Made by a program: the position numbers and the translations under genes
Shown here: piece by piece, positions 9,244 to 17,291 of the stretch
Position numbering within the stretch: the first letter of the stretch is position 1
Layout of the letters: the number at the start of each line of letters is the position of its first letter
The notes under the pieces: generated by a model
Told to the model about the DNA's origin: nothing
Seen by the model: only the letters and a program-made list of their open reading frames with translations
The model's database searches: none
Source: Mesorhizobium sp. M1E.F.Ca.ET.045.02.1.1
GTDB lineage: Bacteria; Pseudomonadota; Alphaproteobacteria; Rhizobiales; Rhizobiaceae
Assembly: GCF_003952485.1 (NCBI RefSeq)
Contig: NZ_CP034447.1
Coordinates: 6,772,501 to 6,836,500, forward strand
Direction of reading: 5' to 3'
DNA: 64,000 bases

Positions 9244-9525
9244 TCAAACCGACAGGTGGCCGGGAAGGCGCAGATGTCTCCGGACGACTTCAACGAACAG
9301 GGGATCGCGCTTTGCGGCCCACACCGCCGTGAAGTGTCCGAGCGCCCAGAGAAGGAGACCGACCAGCCAGAGCCGCAGGCCGAGGCCGACCGCGCCTGCG
9401 AGGGTGCCGTTCATGATCGCTATCGAACGCGGCGCGCCGGCGAGCAGGATGTGCTCGGTCAGAGCTCTGTGAACGGAGACCACATATCCCGGCACCGCGT
9501 CGATCTGTTCGAAAGCGGTCGCCAT
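9244..9525 (-). CDS. trbD: Conjugal transfer protein TrbD (VirB3-like)
   Basis: A 93-residue membrane protein with two closely spaced hydrophobic segments in the middle (IMNGTLAGAVGLGLRLWLVG and LLLWALGHFTAVWAA), preceded by the characteristic HRALTEHILLAGAPR motif. Its ATG shares a base with the trbC stop (TGATG), so it is translationally coupled. VirB3/TrbD associates with the VirB4/TrbE ATPase at the inner membrane. Confidence 0.93.
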   Translation of the reverse strand: MATAFEQIDAVPGYVVSVHRALTEHILLAGAPRSIAIMNGTLAGAVGLGLRLWLVGLLLWALGHFTAVWAAKRDPLFVEVVRRHLRLPGHLSV

Positions 9526-9857
9526 CAGATCAGCGCTCCGCCGCCAAACGAGAAGAACGACAGAAAAAAGCTGGACGCCGCGAAGGCGATCGAGAGGCCA
9601 AAGACGATCTGGATCAGTCGCCGAAAACCTCCGGAAGTATCGCCGAAGGCGAGCGTCAGTCCGGTCACTATGATGATGATCACGGCAATGATCTTGGAGA
9701 CCGGACCTTCGATCGACTGGAGGATCTTCTCCAGCGGCTGCTCCCACGGCATTGACGATCCGGCGGCATTGGCGGCCGAGGCGGCCATGAGACTGATGAA
9801 GAGCGTCGTGCCTGAAGCGGCGATACGCCGGTAGCCTCGCGAGTGAGCGCGGATCAT
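9525..9857 (-). CDS. trbC: Conjugal transfer pilin TrbC (VirB2-like)
   Basis: A 110-residue major pilin precursor. A long signal peptide ends near AANA|AGSSMPW. It is followed by two hydrophobic helices (KIIAVIIIIVTGLTLAFGD and IVFGLSIAFAASSFFLSFF) separated by a short positively charged loop (GGFRR), the standard VirB2/TrbC hairpin. In IncP systems TrbC is cyclised by TraF, and a TraF homologue lies at 31.6 kb in the other half of the split element. ATGA overlap with trbB. Confidence 0.93.
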   Translation of the reverse strand: MIRAHSRGYRRIAASGTTLFISLMAASAANAAGSSMPWEQPLEKILQSIEGPVSKIIAVIIIIVTGLTLAFGDTSGGFRRLIQIVFGLSIAFAASSFFLSFFSFGGGALI

Positions 9858-10837
9858 GAATTGTCTCCTTCATTGTTCTGGCTGGCTTGGGAAGTGCGAT
9901 AGTCGCCGTCGGGACCAAGTCCTTCGACCCGGGTGAGCTCGGTGAGCCGGCGCGCAGAACCGCGTCCGGATAGAACGGCGACCATGTCTATGGTTTCGGC
10001 TATCAGGGCGCGCGGAACGGTGACGACGGCTTCCTGGATGAGTTGCTCGAGACGCCGCAGGGCGCCGATGCCGGAGCCGGCGTGGATGGTGCCGATGCCG
10101 CCGGGATGTCCGGTGCCCCAAGCCTTCAGAAGGTCAAGCGCCTCCGAGCCTCGCACCTCGCCAATGGGGATGCGGTCAGGACGAAGGCGGAGCGAGGAGC
10201 GGACCAGGTCGGCGAGCGATGCGACGCCATCCTTGGTGCGCATGGCGACCATGTTGGGCGCGGAGCATTGCAGTTCGCGCGTGTCCTCGATGATGACGAC
10301 GCGATCCGACCCCTTCGCCACTTCGGCGAGCAGGGCATTGGTCAGCGTCGTCTTGCCGGTGGAGGTGCCGCCCGCCACAAGGATGTTCGCGCGGCCTACT
10401 ACTGCGGCGCGCAACGTGGCCTTCTGGCCGGCGCTCATTATGCCCGCCGCGACATAGTCCTCGAGCGTGAATACAGCGACTGCCGGCTTGCGGATCGCGA
10501 AGGCGGGCGCTGAAACGACGGGCGGAAGCAGCCCCTCGAAGCGTTCGCCGGTTTCCGGCAACTCAGCCGAGACGCGCGGGGAACGGGTATGCACCTCGGC
10601 GCCAACATGGTGAGCGACCAGACGCACAATGCGCTCGCCATCCGCGGCCGGCAGCATCTGGCCCGTGTCAGCCAGACCCTCCGAAAGCCGATCCACCCAG
10701 ATTCGGCCGTCCGGGTTCAACATCACTTCGACGATTGCCGGATCGTCGAGGAACCGGCTGATGGCTTGACCGAGCGCGGTGCGCAGCATGCGCGAACTGC
10801 GCGCGCGTCGTTCGGTGTTGTTGTGCAAAGCTGCCAT
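9854..10837 (-). CDS. trbB: Conjugal transfer ATPase TrbB (VirB11-like)
   Basis: A 327-residue hexameric secretion ATPase. An N-terminal domain ([16 protein letters not shown]) precedes a RecA-like core with Walker [11 protein letters not shown] (around residues 151-160), the Asp box VIIEDTREL, Walker B-like region [12 protein letters not shown] and the His box [11 protein letters not shown]. It is the first gene of the trb operon, divergent from hipB. Normally copG directly precedes trbB. Here copG is 26 kb away, so this operon must use its own promoter in 10838-11009. Confidence 0.96.
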   Translation of the reverse strand: MAALHNNTERRARSSRMLRTALGQAISRFLDDPAIVEVMLNPDGRIWVDRLSEGLADTGQMLPAADGERIVRLVAHHVGAEVHTRSPRVSAELPETGERFEGLLPPVVSAPAFAIRKPAVAVFTLEDYVAAGIMSAGQKATLRAAVVGRANILVAGGTSTGKTTLTNALLAEVAKGSDRVVIIEDTRELQCSAPNMVAMRTKDGVASLADLVRSSLRLRPDRIPIGEVRGSEALDLLKAWGTGHPGGIGTIHAGSGIGALRRLEQLIQEAVVTVPRALIAETIDMVAVLSGRGSARRLTELTRVEGLGPDGDYRTSQASQNNEGDNS

Positions 10838-10872
10838 TTTGTCCCCGTTTCGGTCGGGAACAATGCAGGCGG

Positions 10873-10886
10873 TCCCCGGTCGGGGA
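10873..10886. promoter_or_regulatory. GC palindrome upstream of trbB
   Basis: TCCCC-GGTC-GGGGA lies 36 bp before the trbB start, and a degraded relative (GTCCCC...GGTCGGGAAC) lies closer to the gene at 10841-10861. This is a possible regulator site for the trb operon. Only the symmetry is seen; no binding protein can be named. Confidence 0.25.
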
Positions 10887-11009
10887 TGATTAAGAGAACG
10901 GTATTCTTAGCTGCTGCAACAGGTTTATCGAGGCGTAGTAGCGTGGCGTGTAAATACAGGAGAAGGACGGCGCTCGCGCGTACAGCCTTTCCATGAGGTT
11001 GGGGATTCC

Positions 11010-11106
11010 ATACGCGACCGCGTATATTGTCATATCATACGCATTTGCGTATAAGCTGCTTCCATACGTGATTACGTATATTGACAAGAAATACGCGAAT
11101 GCGTAT
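11010..11106 (+). promoter_or_regulatory. Four hipBA operator palindromes at an exact 27-bp period
   Basis: Four 16-bp palindromes precede hipB: ATACGC-GACC-GCGTAT (11010-11025), ATACGC-ATTT-GCGTAT (11037-11052), ATACGT-GATT-ACGTAT (11064-11079) and ATACGC-GAAT-GCGTAT (11091-11106). Start-to-start distance is exactly 27 bp each time, with 11-bp spacers. The E. coli hipBA promoter also carries four HipB operators, so these are almost certainly the autoregulatory sites of this operon. A 27-bp pitch is about 2.6 helical turns, so neighbouring sites face roughly opposite sides of the DNA. Confidence 0.85.
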
Positions 11107-11109
11107 ATG
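11081..11109 (+). promoter_or_regulatory. Predicted hipBA promoter embedded in the operators
   Basis: TTGACA (11081-11086) and TATATG (11104-11109) are separated by 17 bp. The -10 overlaps operator 4. A second candidate, TTGTCA (11027-11032) and TATAAG (11050-11055), also with 17-bp spacing, sits exactly two repeat units (54 bp) upstream and overlaps operator 2. Occupancy of the operators would block either one. Confidence 0.6.
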
Positions 11110-11127
11110 GCCCTCTGGAGGCTTGTC

Positions 11128-11382
11128 ATGACCGACCAGATCGCTCGCAACGAGAAGCAACTCGGCGCCATCCTGCGTCGCGCCCGCCGGCAGGCCGACC
11201 TCACGCAAGAGACGCTTGGCAATCAAATCCACCTGCGCCAGGCCACCGTGTCCCGCCTTGAAGCCGGCGAGCCAGCGGTGCGGCTCAGCACGTTGATGGC
11301 CGCTCTCTCCGCCCTCGACCTCGAACTCGTCGTTCGCCCGCGCAGCAAAAGCAGCGCCACCGAGATCGAAGACTTGTTCTGA
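11128..11382 (+). CDS. hipB: HipB-like antitoxin, XRE-family repressor
   Basis: An 84-residue DNA-binding antitoxin. The XRE HTH is clear at residues 7-60 (LGAILRRARRQADLTQETLG and HLRQATVSRLEAGEPAVRLS), followed by a short C-terminal strand (LELVVRPR) of the type that forms the HipB dimer interface. The ATG at 11128 has GGAGG seven bases upstream. The in-frame extension to 10993 is just the operator DNA and is rejected. Its stop overlaps the hipA start (TGATG). It should neutralise HipA and repress the operon through the four upstream palindromes. Confidence 0.9.
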   Translation: MTDQIARNEKQLGAILRRARRQADLTQETLGNQIHLRQATVSRLEAGEPAVRLSTLMAALSALDLELVVRPRSKSSATEIEDLF

Positions 11383-12692
11383 TGGCGAGGCGGCCGGCTC
11401 ACACACCGCTTAATGTCTTCCTGAACGGGCGTCTCGTGGGCGTGTTGCGCAGGCAATCAAACGGCGCCGTGGACTTCCAATACGCCCGCGAATGGCTGGA
11501 CTGGCACGGTACCTTCCCGGTTTCGCTCTCACTTCCTTTGCGGGAGGACCGCTATATTGGCGCGCCTGTGATCAACGTCTTCGACAACCTGCTTCCTGAC
11601 AATGAAGCCATCCGCAAGCGGGTTGCCGAACGCGTCGGCGCGGCTGGCACCGATGCCCACAGCCTGCTCGCCGTGCTGGGCCACGATTGCGTCGGTGCGC
11701 TGCAGTTCCTGCCTGACGGCATTGATCCTGGCAATCCGGGCAGCAGCGATGGCAAGCCAGTCAGCAAAAAGGACATAGCCGGAATAATCGAAAACCTTAC
11801 CGCCGCTCCTCTCGGCCTGGGTGAGGATGGGGATTTCCGCATCTCGATCGCCGGCGCCCAGGAAAAGACGGCGCTGTTGCGCAAGGACGGACGCTGGTTC
11901 AAGCCCATCCGCACGGCTGCCACCACCCACATCCTGAAGCCGCAGATCGGCAGGTTGCCCAACGGCATCGATCTCTCCAATAGCGTCGAGAACGAGTATC
12001 TGTGCCTCAAGCTGCTTGAGGCGTTCGGCGTTCCTGCCGCCAAGACGGAGATCGCGGATTTCGGGGAGCGCCGCACGCTGATCGTCGAGCGCTTCGACCG
12101 GCTTTGGGCCAGGGACGGCCGCCTCCTGCGCCTGCCGCAAGAGGATATGTGTCAAGCGCTGTCGGTCCCGCCGACACGTAAGTACCAGTCAGAGGGCGGA
12201 CCCGGTATGCGGGAGATTATCGACCTTCTGAAGGGCAGTGACCAGCCGGAAGACGACATAGCGGTCTTTCTGCGCGCTTGCATCGTATTCTGGCTGATCT
12301 CGGCGACCGACGGCCACGCCAAGAATTTCAGCATCTTTCTAAGTCCAGGCGGCCGGTTTCGCATGGCACCGCTCTACGACGTGCTGACCGCGCAGCCCAG
12401 CCTTGATGCCGGCCAGATCACTCGCAAAAAATTCAAGTTGGCAATGGCGGTCGGCAAAAGCCGGCACTATTCGGTGCATGAGATTGTGCCCCGCCACTTC
12501 ATACAGACCGCTGACATTGCTGGCGTGGGCACCCCTGTCATGCGCCGAATTTTCGAAGACATTGCCGGAAACGCGGAAAAGCAGGCTGATACCGTGATCT
12601 CCTCACTACCGCGTGGCTTTCCTGGACAGGTTGTCGATTCGGTCAGGTTGGCCATAGGCAGGCGTGCGATGCTTCTTGCTGGTGCAAATTGA
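11382..12692 (+). CDS. hipA: HipA-like serine/threonine kinase toxin
   Basis: A 436-residue toxin of full length. An N-terminal HipA N1 subdomain (FLNGRLVGVLRR) is followed by the kinase core with the Gly-rich loop SIAGAQEKTALL, a THILKPQ strand, ENEYLCLKLLEAFG and ERFDR. The catalytic DGHAKN is near residues 310-315, followed by the metal-binding MAPLYDVLT. E. coli HipA phosphorylates glutamyl-tRNA synthetase and induces dormancy; the substrate here is unknown. The catalytic residues are present, so it should be active. It lies beside the trb operon and probably acts as a stability module for this half of the mobile element. Confidence 0.93.
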   Translation: MARRPAHTPLNVFLNGRLVGVLRRQSNGAVDFQYAREWLDWHGTFPVSLSLPLREDRYIGAPVINVFDNLLPDNEAIRKRVAERVGAAGTDAHSLLAVLGHDCVGALQFLPDGIDPGNPGSSDGKPVSKKDIAGIIENLTAAPLGLGEDGDFRISIAGAQEKTALLRKDGRWFKPIRTAATTHILKPQIGRLPNGIDLSNSVENEYLCLKLLEAFGVPAAKTEIADFGERRTLIVERFDRLWARDGRLLRLPQEDMCQALSVPPTRKYQSEGGPGMREIIDLLKGSDQPEDDIAVFLRACIVFWLISATDGHAKNFSIFLSPGGRFRMAPLYDVLTAQPSLDAGQITRKKFKLAMAVGKSRHYSVHEIVPRHFIQTADIAGVGTPVMRRIFEDIAGNAEKQADTVISSLPRGFPGQVVDSVRLAIGRRAMLLAGAN

Positions 12693-13059
12693 TCCGAGAT
12701 CAGAAGAGGCATTCCAGGCCATCGATCGCCTACATGAACATCGACGATTCGGCTGGCATGCCATCGGATGGAGGCGGGCCGGCGCTGGAGGGGGGCATCG
12801 GCCGGGATCATGTGCGCACCTTGGCAATATCGATCGCGACCAGCACCGCGGCGGCGAGCGTAGGTACGCGCCTGCAGCGAGAAGCTGCGCTCGCCGCTGT
12901 CTCGGCTGTCGCGTTCCTTCATTCCGTAGGCACTAAGGCTCCTTCATCAGGTCATACACGACCAGCGCCGGCAGAAACGGGCTTCTAGCGGCAACCTCAA
13001 ATGCTAAATATTGCGGAGGGCGTCTGAATTTTCGCCGCTCCACTGTTTCAGGTAAGGCG
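12693..13059. other. Intergenic region without a clear gene
   Basis: No open frame with a good start and codon pattern is seen. On the minus strand about 12820-12846 the translation reads VLVAIDIAK, which resembles the start of IS110-family transposases, but the frame breaks within a few codons. At most this is a short transposase scar. A minus-strand tail ending LPALVVYDLMKEP near 12933 could be another fragment. Nothing here is assigned firmly. Confidence 0.4.
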
Positions 13060-13257
13060 CTATTCCGTCTTGGGCGGCGCTGGTTTCTTGATCTGCTGCG
13101 CGTCAGTTGTCTTCGCCACGTCGGATTTTTCAACGCTGGCCGTTTTGGTCGTGTCGACCTGTGCTGCTGATGCCATTGATTGGTGATACGCGCATTCTGC
13201 GGCTGCGCCCGACATCGACAGGCCCAATGCTGCGACTGTCGCAAGGAAGGTTTTCAT
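13060..13257 (-). CDS. Small exported hypothetical protein
   Basis: A 65-residue protein with a clear signal peptide (MKTFLATVAALGLSMSGAAA, residues 1-20) and a short mature part with one cysteine, Ala/Thr/Lys-rich, ending in a PAPPK tail. The ATG at 13257 has AAGGA seven bases upstream and places the signal peptide at the N-terminus; an in-frame start at 13299 would bury it and is rejected. Similar small secreted proteins are widespread in Mesorhizobium. Function unknown. Confidence 0.65.
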   Translation of the reverse strand: MKTFLATVAALGLSMSGAAAECAYHQSMASAAQVDTTKTASVEKSDVAKTTDAQQIKKPAPPKTE

Positions 13258-13354
13258 CCGATCGTCCTTATTCGTGGGTGACGCAGCGTAACCCGCCATG
13301 CACCGACCGCAAAATCACTTTCGGCAAGCTCGCTGCCGCAACGCGGACATCACG

Positions 13355-13665
13355 ATGCCAACACGCAATGTGTCCTGACCAAGCACCATGAAGAGGTGAT
13401 CGCCCACCTGGTGAAGACCGGGCGTTATCAGAACGCCAGCGAGGTGCTGCGCGAAGGTTTGCGTCTGGTCGAGCAGCGCGAAGCGCGAGAGGAAGCAAAG
13501 GTCGCCGCGCTCAAGGAGGTGGCAAGCATCGGGTTCCAAGACATCGAGTAAGGCCGGTTCAGGGAAATCGACGACGGCAGCGTGGATGAGTTCATTAGCG
13601 GTCTGGGTTGGCAGGCCGGCACGCTGGTCGAACGCCATTTGCCGACAAGCTACGGCGACGGTTGA
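13355..13665 (+). pseudogene. Decayed ParD-type antitoxin gene
   Basis: After MPTRNV the frame hits a stop at once. Restoring one base near 13370-13373 gives LTKHHEEVIAHLVKTGRYQN, then ASEVLREGLRLVE, the signature ParD ribbon-helix-helix and dimer sequence. A second lesion is TAA at 13549-13551, after which the family-like tail GRFREIDDGSVDEF continues to a TGA at 13663. No parE follows. So both a frameshift and a nonsense change inactivate it, and the toxin partner has been lost. The piece sits at the edge of the trb/hip segment, beside an integrase remnant. Confidence 0.75.
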
Positions 13666-13725
13666 CGGTGTGGCGCTAGATGTGCGGCGTGATGTCGGTG
13701 CAAAGGACACGCCCGCGTCAAAACG
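13665..13725 (-). pseudogene. Remnant of a tyrosine recombinase (integrase) gene
   Basis: The minus strand reads VLCTDITPHI-stop-RHTV, which aligns with the catalytic box VFRTDITPHVLRHTA of the intact integrase at 21982-23292; the DNA also matches closely (ACATCACGCCGCAC is shared). Only about 60 bp is recognisable, with a stop in the middle. It indicates that an integrase related to the intact one once lay here, at the boundary between the trb/hip segment and the carrier-protein operon. Confidence 0.55.
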
Positions 13726-13887
13726 CCGGATACAGGCCGATCTGAATCCGAACGCTACAAATTGTACGCGGTCCGTTACCGATCCTTAGGCATGGTTGAA
13801 ATTGGACGGCGGCGTTAACGCCACGGTTGCGCTCTCTCTGCGATATTGCCGCCTGCACAGCACGCAAACGCAAGGGTGGGGCCCTCC

Positions 13888-14133
13888 ATGATCGACCAGA
13901 TTCGCTCGCTGCTCGAGCAGCATCCGATGATTCCGCTGAATTTCGGCGCACTTGCCGACGACGCCAATCTCTACGACGCGGGGCTGACCTCCTTCGCCTC
14001 GGTGCAGATGATGCTGGCGCTCGAGGAAGAGTTCGACATCGAATTCCCCGAGACGATGCTGACGCGGCGGACCTTCTCTTCGCTGGCCAGTATCGCGGAC
14101 GCCGTTTCGCAATTGACGCGCAAGGCGGCGTAG
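13888..14133 (+). CDS. Acyl/aminoacyl carrier protein
   Basis: An 81-residue carrier protein. The phosphopantetheine attachment serine is S35 in DAGLTSFASVQMMLALEEEF, followed by the acidic recognition helix and the FDIEFPE segment typical of ACPs. The ATG at 13888 is chosen over an in-frame start at 13846 because of family length. It opens a six-gene plus-strand operon with the next gene 4 bp away. In Bradyrhizobium, carrier proteins of this kind receive glycine or alanine from a dedicated class II aaRS-like ligase; the ligase homologue is the third gene here. Confidence 0.88.
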   Translation: MIDQIRSLLEQHPMIPLNFGALADDANLYDAGLTSFASVQMMLALEEEFDIEFPETMLTRRTFSSLASIADAVSQLTRKAA

Positions 14134-14137
14134 CGCC

Positions 14138-15343
14138 ATGAACGTGTTGAGAAAGATCGAAACGGCTTCGGTCGCGGAGGCGCCGGAAGCCGCAACTGAA
14201 CGCATGTGCCGCGTCGCCGAGGTCGCCGCGAGCCATGCCGATCCCGTCGACAAGGAAGGCCGTTTCCCGGCGGAGACGATCGAGGCGCTGAAGCGCGAGC
14301 GCCTGCTCGGCGTGGCGATCCCGATCGAGCATGGCGGCGAGGGACTCGGCACGATGCAAATCGCCGACCTCATCGTCCAGCTCGGCCAGGCCTGCGGCTC
14401 GAGCGCGATGATCTATGCCATGCACCAGATCAAAACGTCGAGCTTCGTCACTCACGGCGGCGCCAGCGACTGGCATCGCGCCTATATGCGGCGCATCGCA
14501 GACGAGCAGCTTCTGATGGCTTCCGCGACGACGGAGGCCGGCATCGGCGGCAATTTGCGCAATTCGATCTGCGCGGTCGAGGTCGCCGGCGGGCGTTTCG
14601 CGCTGACCAAGGAAGCCACCGTCATCTCCTATGGCGACTACGCCGACGCCATCCTCGCCACGGCGCGGCGCGCGCCCGATGCGGCCAGCTCCGACCAGGT
14701 GATGGTGGTCATCCCGGTCGATGGCAACCGCACGCTGGAACGCACGTCCGTGTGGGACACGCTCGGCATGCGCGGCACCTGCTCCGATGGCTTTCATCTG
14801 GTCGCCACGGGTGACGCGACGCAGATATTCCCGAAGCCGTTCTCCGAGATCGCGGCGCAGTCGATGCTGGCCAGCTCGCACATCTTCTGGGCGGCGACCT
14901 GGTTCGGCATCGCCGCCGACGCCTTCAATCGGGCGCAGGCATTTGTCAAGGCGGCGGCGCGCAAGCAGCCCGAGGCCATGCCGCCGGGCGCGCTGAGGCT
15001 GGCCGAGGCGGCCGCGCTTTTACAGGAGATGAAAGGCCACCTGACGGCCGCCATCCACCGCTTCGAAGCGGCCAAGGGCGACGACGACGCTTTGTCTTCG
15101 ATCGGCTTCGCCGCCGAGATCAACGCGCTGAAGGTCGCGGCCAGCGAGAAGGCGGGCGCCGTGGTGCGCCTCGCCATGCTGGTCAACGGTATCCTTGGCT
15201 ACAAGAACGGCACCCCGTTCAGCGTCGGCCGGCACTTGCGCGATGTGACCTCGGCGCCGGTGATGATCTCCAACGACCGCATCCTTTCCAATACCGCGAC
15301 GCTCATGCTGATGAGCCGCTTCGACACTGGCCTGGGGGGCTGA
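14138..15343 (+). CDS. Acyl-CoA dehydrogenase-like flavoprotein acting in a carrier-protein operon
   Basis: A 401-residue protein with the ACAD fold. It has an N-terminal helical domain, the middle beta domain ([25 protein letters not shown]) and a C-terminal four-helix domain ([15 protein letters not shown]). The usual catalytic glutamate of acyl-CoA dehydrogenases (in Y-E-G-T) is not obvious; the corresponding region reads [13 protein letters not shown] binding looks intact. It may act on a carrier-protein-bound aminoacyl or acyl group as a dehydrogenase, oxidase or monooxygenase. The flanking genes, 4 bp before and 1 bp after, point to a shared pathway. The substrate is inference only. Confidence 0.8.
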   Translation: MNVLRKIETASVAEAPEAATERMCRVAEVAASHADPVDKEGRFPAETIEALKRERLLGVAIPIEHGGEGLGTMQIADLIVQLGQACGSSAMIYAMHQIKTSSFVTHGGASDWHRAYMRRIADEQLLMASATTEAGIGGNLRNSICAVEVAGGRFALTKEATVISYGDYADAILATARRAPDAASSDQVMVVIPVDGNRTLERTSVWDTLGMRGTCSDGFHLVATGDATQIFPKPFSEIAAQSMLASSHIFWAATWFGIAADAFNRAQAFVKAAARKQPEAMPPGALRLAEAAALLQEMKGHLTAAIHRFEAAKGDDDALSSIGFAAEINALKVAASEKAGAVVRLAMLVNGILGYKNGTPFSVGRHLRDVTSAPVMISNDRILSNTATLMLMSRFDTGLGG

Positions 15344-15344
15344 T

Positions 15345-16268
15345 ATGGACGCCAAGACATTCGACTCCAAGTCGCTTCTCGACAGCCTGTTCGAGAACGG
15401 CATCCTGTTCGAATCCGGCATCGACGGCCTCTATGGCCGTTCGGGCGCATTCGAGGAAGTGATCGAGCGCTTCGAGCGTCTCGTCACCCGGCTAGGGGCG
15501 CCCGACAAGGCCACCCGCATTCATTTTCCGCCGGGCATGAGCCGCGCGACGCTGGAGAAGAGCGGCTATATGAAGAGCTTTCCGCAGCTGGCCGGCTGTG
15601 TGCATTCGTTCATGGGCGGCGAGCGGGAGCATGCGCAACTGCTCGGCATGATAGCGGATGGCGGGGACTGGACGGAGCTGCAGAAGGCGACGGACGTCGC
15701 GCTGACACCGGCCGCCTGCTATCCGCTCTATCCCACCATCGCCGCGCGCGGCCCGGTGCCGGCGCAGGGCCTGCTTTTCGAGCTCTCCTCGTACTGCTTC
15801 CGCCACGAGCCGTCGAAGGACCCGGCGCGCATGCAGCTCTTTCGCATGCGCGAGTTCGTCAAGATCGGCACGGCCGAGCAGGTGCGCTCGTTCCGCGAAA
15901 GCTGGCTGAAGCGCGGCAAGGCGATGATCGAGCAGCTCGACCTGCCCTGCGAAGTCGATCTTGCCAACGATCCGTTCTTCGGCCGCGGCGGCAAGATGAT
16001 GGCCAACAATCAGCGCGACCAGGGCTTGAAATTCGAGCTGCTGATCCCGGTGACCAGCATCGAGAAGCCGACCGCCTGTTTGAGCTTCAACTATCACCAG
16101 GACCATTTTGGCCGGACCTGGGGCCTGAAGTTCGCCGACGGGGAGTTCTGCCACTCGGCCTGCGTCGGCTTTGGGCTGGAGCGTGTGGCGCTGGCGCTGT
16201 TCCGCCATCACGGGCCGGACGCGGAGGCCTGGCCGGCCGCGGTCCGCGACGTGCTGTGGAGCGTGTGA
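15345..16268 (+). CDS. Amino acid:[carrier protein] ligase, class II aaRS-like
   Basis: A 307-residue protein related to the catalytic core of class II (seryl-type) tRNA synthetases without a tRNA-binding domain. Motif 2 is visible as CFRHEPSKD...[10 protein letters not shown] and motif 3 as [13 protein letters not shown] metal-ligand cysteine and histidine typical of the family are present around CVHSF and in CHSACVG. Characterised Bradyrhizobium and Agrobacterium homologues adenylate glycine or alanine and load it on the phosphopantetheine arm of a partner carrier protein instead of tRNA. Here the partner is surely the ACP-like protein at 13888. Amino acid specificity cannot be read from the sequence. 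Confidence 0.88.
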   Translation: MDAKTFDSKSLLDSLFENGILFESGIDGLYGRSGAFEEVIERFERLVTRLGAPDKATRIHFPPGMSRATLEKSGYMKSFPQLAGCVHSFMGGEREHAQLLGMIADGGDWTELQKATDVALTPAACYPLYPTIAARGPVPAQGLLFELSSYCFRHEPSKDPARMQLFRMREFVKIGTAEQVRSFRESWLKRGKAMIEQLDLPCEVDLANDPFFGRGGKMMANNQRDQGLKFELLIPVTSIEKPTACLSFNYHQDHFGRTWGLKFADGEFCHSACVGFGLERVALALFRHHGPDAEAWPAAVRDVLWSV

Positions 16269-16269
16269 C

Positions 16270-17268
16270 ATGCGCGGAGCTATCGCCGGCCTCGATCCGG
16301 TCAGCTACCGGCCGCACTGGCTGCACGATCCGCAAAGGCGCTGGCCGCAGACCAACTGCTATGTCGACCTCCTGATTGAGGTACTGCACGCGACCGGCCA
16401 CGATCCGGTCGCGGCGCTCGGTTTCACCGTGGCGCAGGATTTCGAGGGCGATCAGTTCACCTTCTTCAAGTTCCCGACCGCCGACCTGCAGCAGTTGGCC
16501 GGGCTGGACATCCAGGAACTGGCGGTCTTCGACCGGCTGGAGACGCATGTGCTGGCGCAAATCGAACTCGGCCGGCTGCCGCTGGTCGAGGTCGACGCCT
16601 TCTACCTGCCCGACACCAGGGGCATCACCTATCGCAACGGCCATTCCAAGACCACGTGCGGCATCGATGCGCTCGATCCCGAGGGGCGGCGGATGCGCTA
16701 CTTCCACAATGACGGCTACTTCGCGCTCGAGGGCGAAGACTACGACGGCATCTTCGGCCAATGGGATGATGTGTCGGCCGGGGACCTGCCGCTGTTTCCT
16801 TACGCGGAATTCGTGAAGTTCGACGCCACGCGCCCGGCCCGTGACGCGGTCGGGACCGCAGCGGCGTTGCTTGCGCATCACTTGAAGCGGCGGCCGAAGC
16901 GCAATCCGCTTGGCGCCTATGCGGCCGCGTTCGGCCGCCACGCTGAAACGCTGGCGACGCGGTCGCCGGACTATTTCCATACCTATGCCTTCAACACGCT
17001 GCGCCAGGTCGGCGCGAATTTCGAACTTCTCGGCAGTCATCTCGAATGGCTGGGGCAGCACGGCGAAACCTGCCTGGCGGAGGCGGCGCAAGCCGCCGGC
17101 GACATTGCCGATGGCGCCAAGGTCATGCAGTTCAAGCTCGCCCGGGCGATGGCGCGGCAGCGTTTCGAGGGCTTGGCCGAGGCGATCGCGCCAATGGCGC
17201 AGGCCTACGAAACGGTGATGGACGTGCTGGACGCCCGCATGGCGGGTGTCGCCTCCAAGGCGGCGTAG
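16270..17268 (+). CDS. DUF1839 family protein, possible papain-like aminoacyl transferase
   Basis: A 332-residue protein of the DUF1839 family, encoded directly after the ligase. An N-terminal cysteine (C30 in QTNCYVDLL), an Asp in [10 protein letters not shown] (D109), a histidine in NGHSKTT (H125) and a downstream Asp (D133 or D136) follow the layout of papain-like acyltransferases such as BtrH. BtrH moves an aminoacyl chain from a carrier protein to an aminoglycoside in butirosin biosynthesis. That resemblance is my inference from motif order. The start at 16270 lies 1 bp after the ligase stop. It could be the enzyme that unloads the aminoacyl group to its acceptor. Confidence 0.8.
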   Translation: MRGAIAGLDPVSYRPHWLHDPQRRWPQTNCYVDLLIEVLHATGHDPVAALGFTVAQDFEGDQFTFFKFPTADLQQLAGLDIQELAVFDRLETHVLAQIELGRLPLVEVDAFYLPDTRGITYRNGHSKTTCGIDALDPEGRRMRYFHNDGYFALEGEDYDGIFGQWDDVSAGDLPLFPYAEFVKFDATRPARDAVGTAAALLAHHLKRRPKRNPLGAYAAAFGRHAETLATRSPDYFHTYAFNTLRQVGANFELLGSHLEWLGQHGETCLAEAAQAAGDIADGAKVMQFKLARAMARQRFEGLAEAIAPMAQAYETVMDVLDARMAGVASKAA

Positions 17269-17291
17269 GGCCGGGCGAGGCGCATTTGAAC

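Noticed and set aside
12820..12846. IS110-type transposase start (VLVAIDIAK)
   Set aside because: The similarity lasts only nine residues before stops; too short to call a pseudogene.
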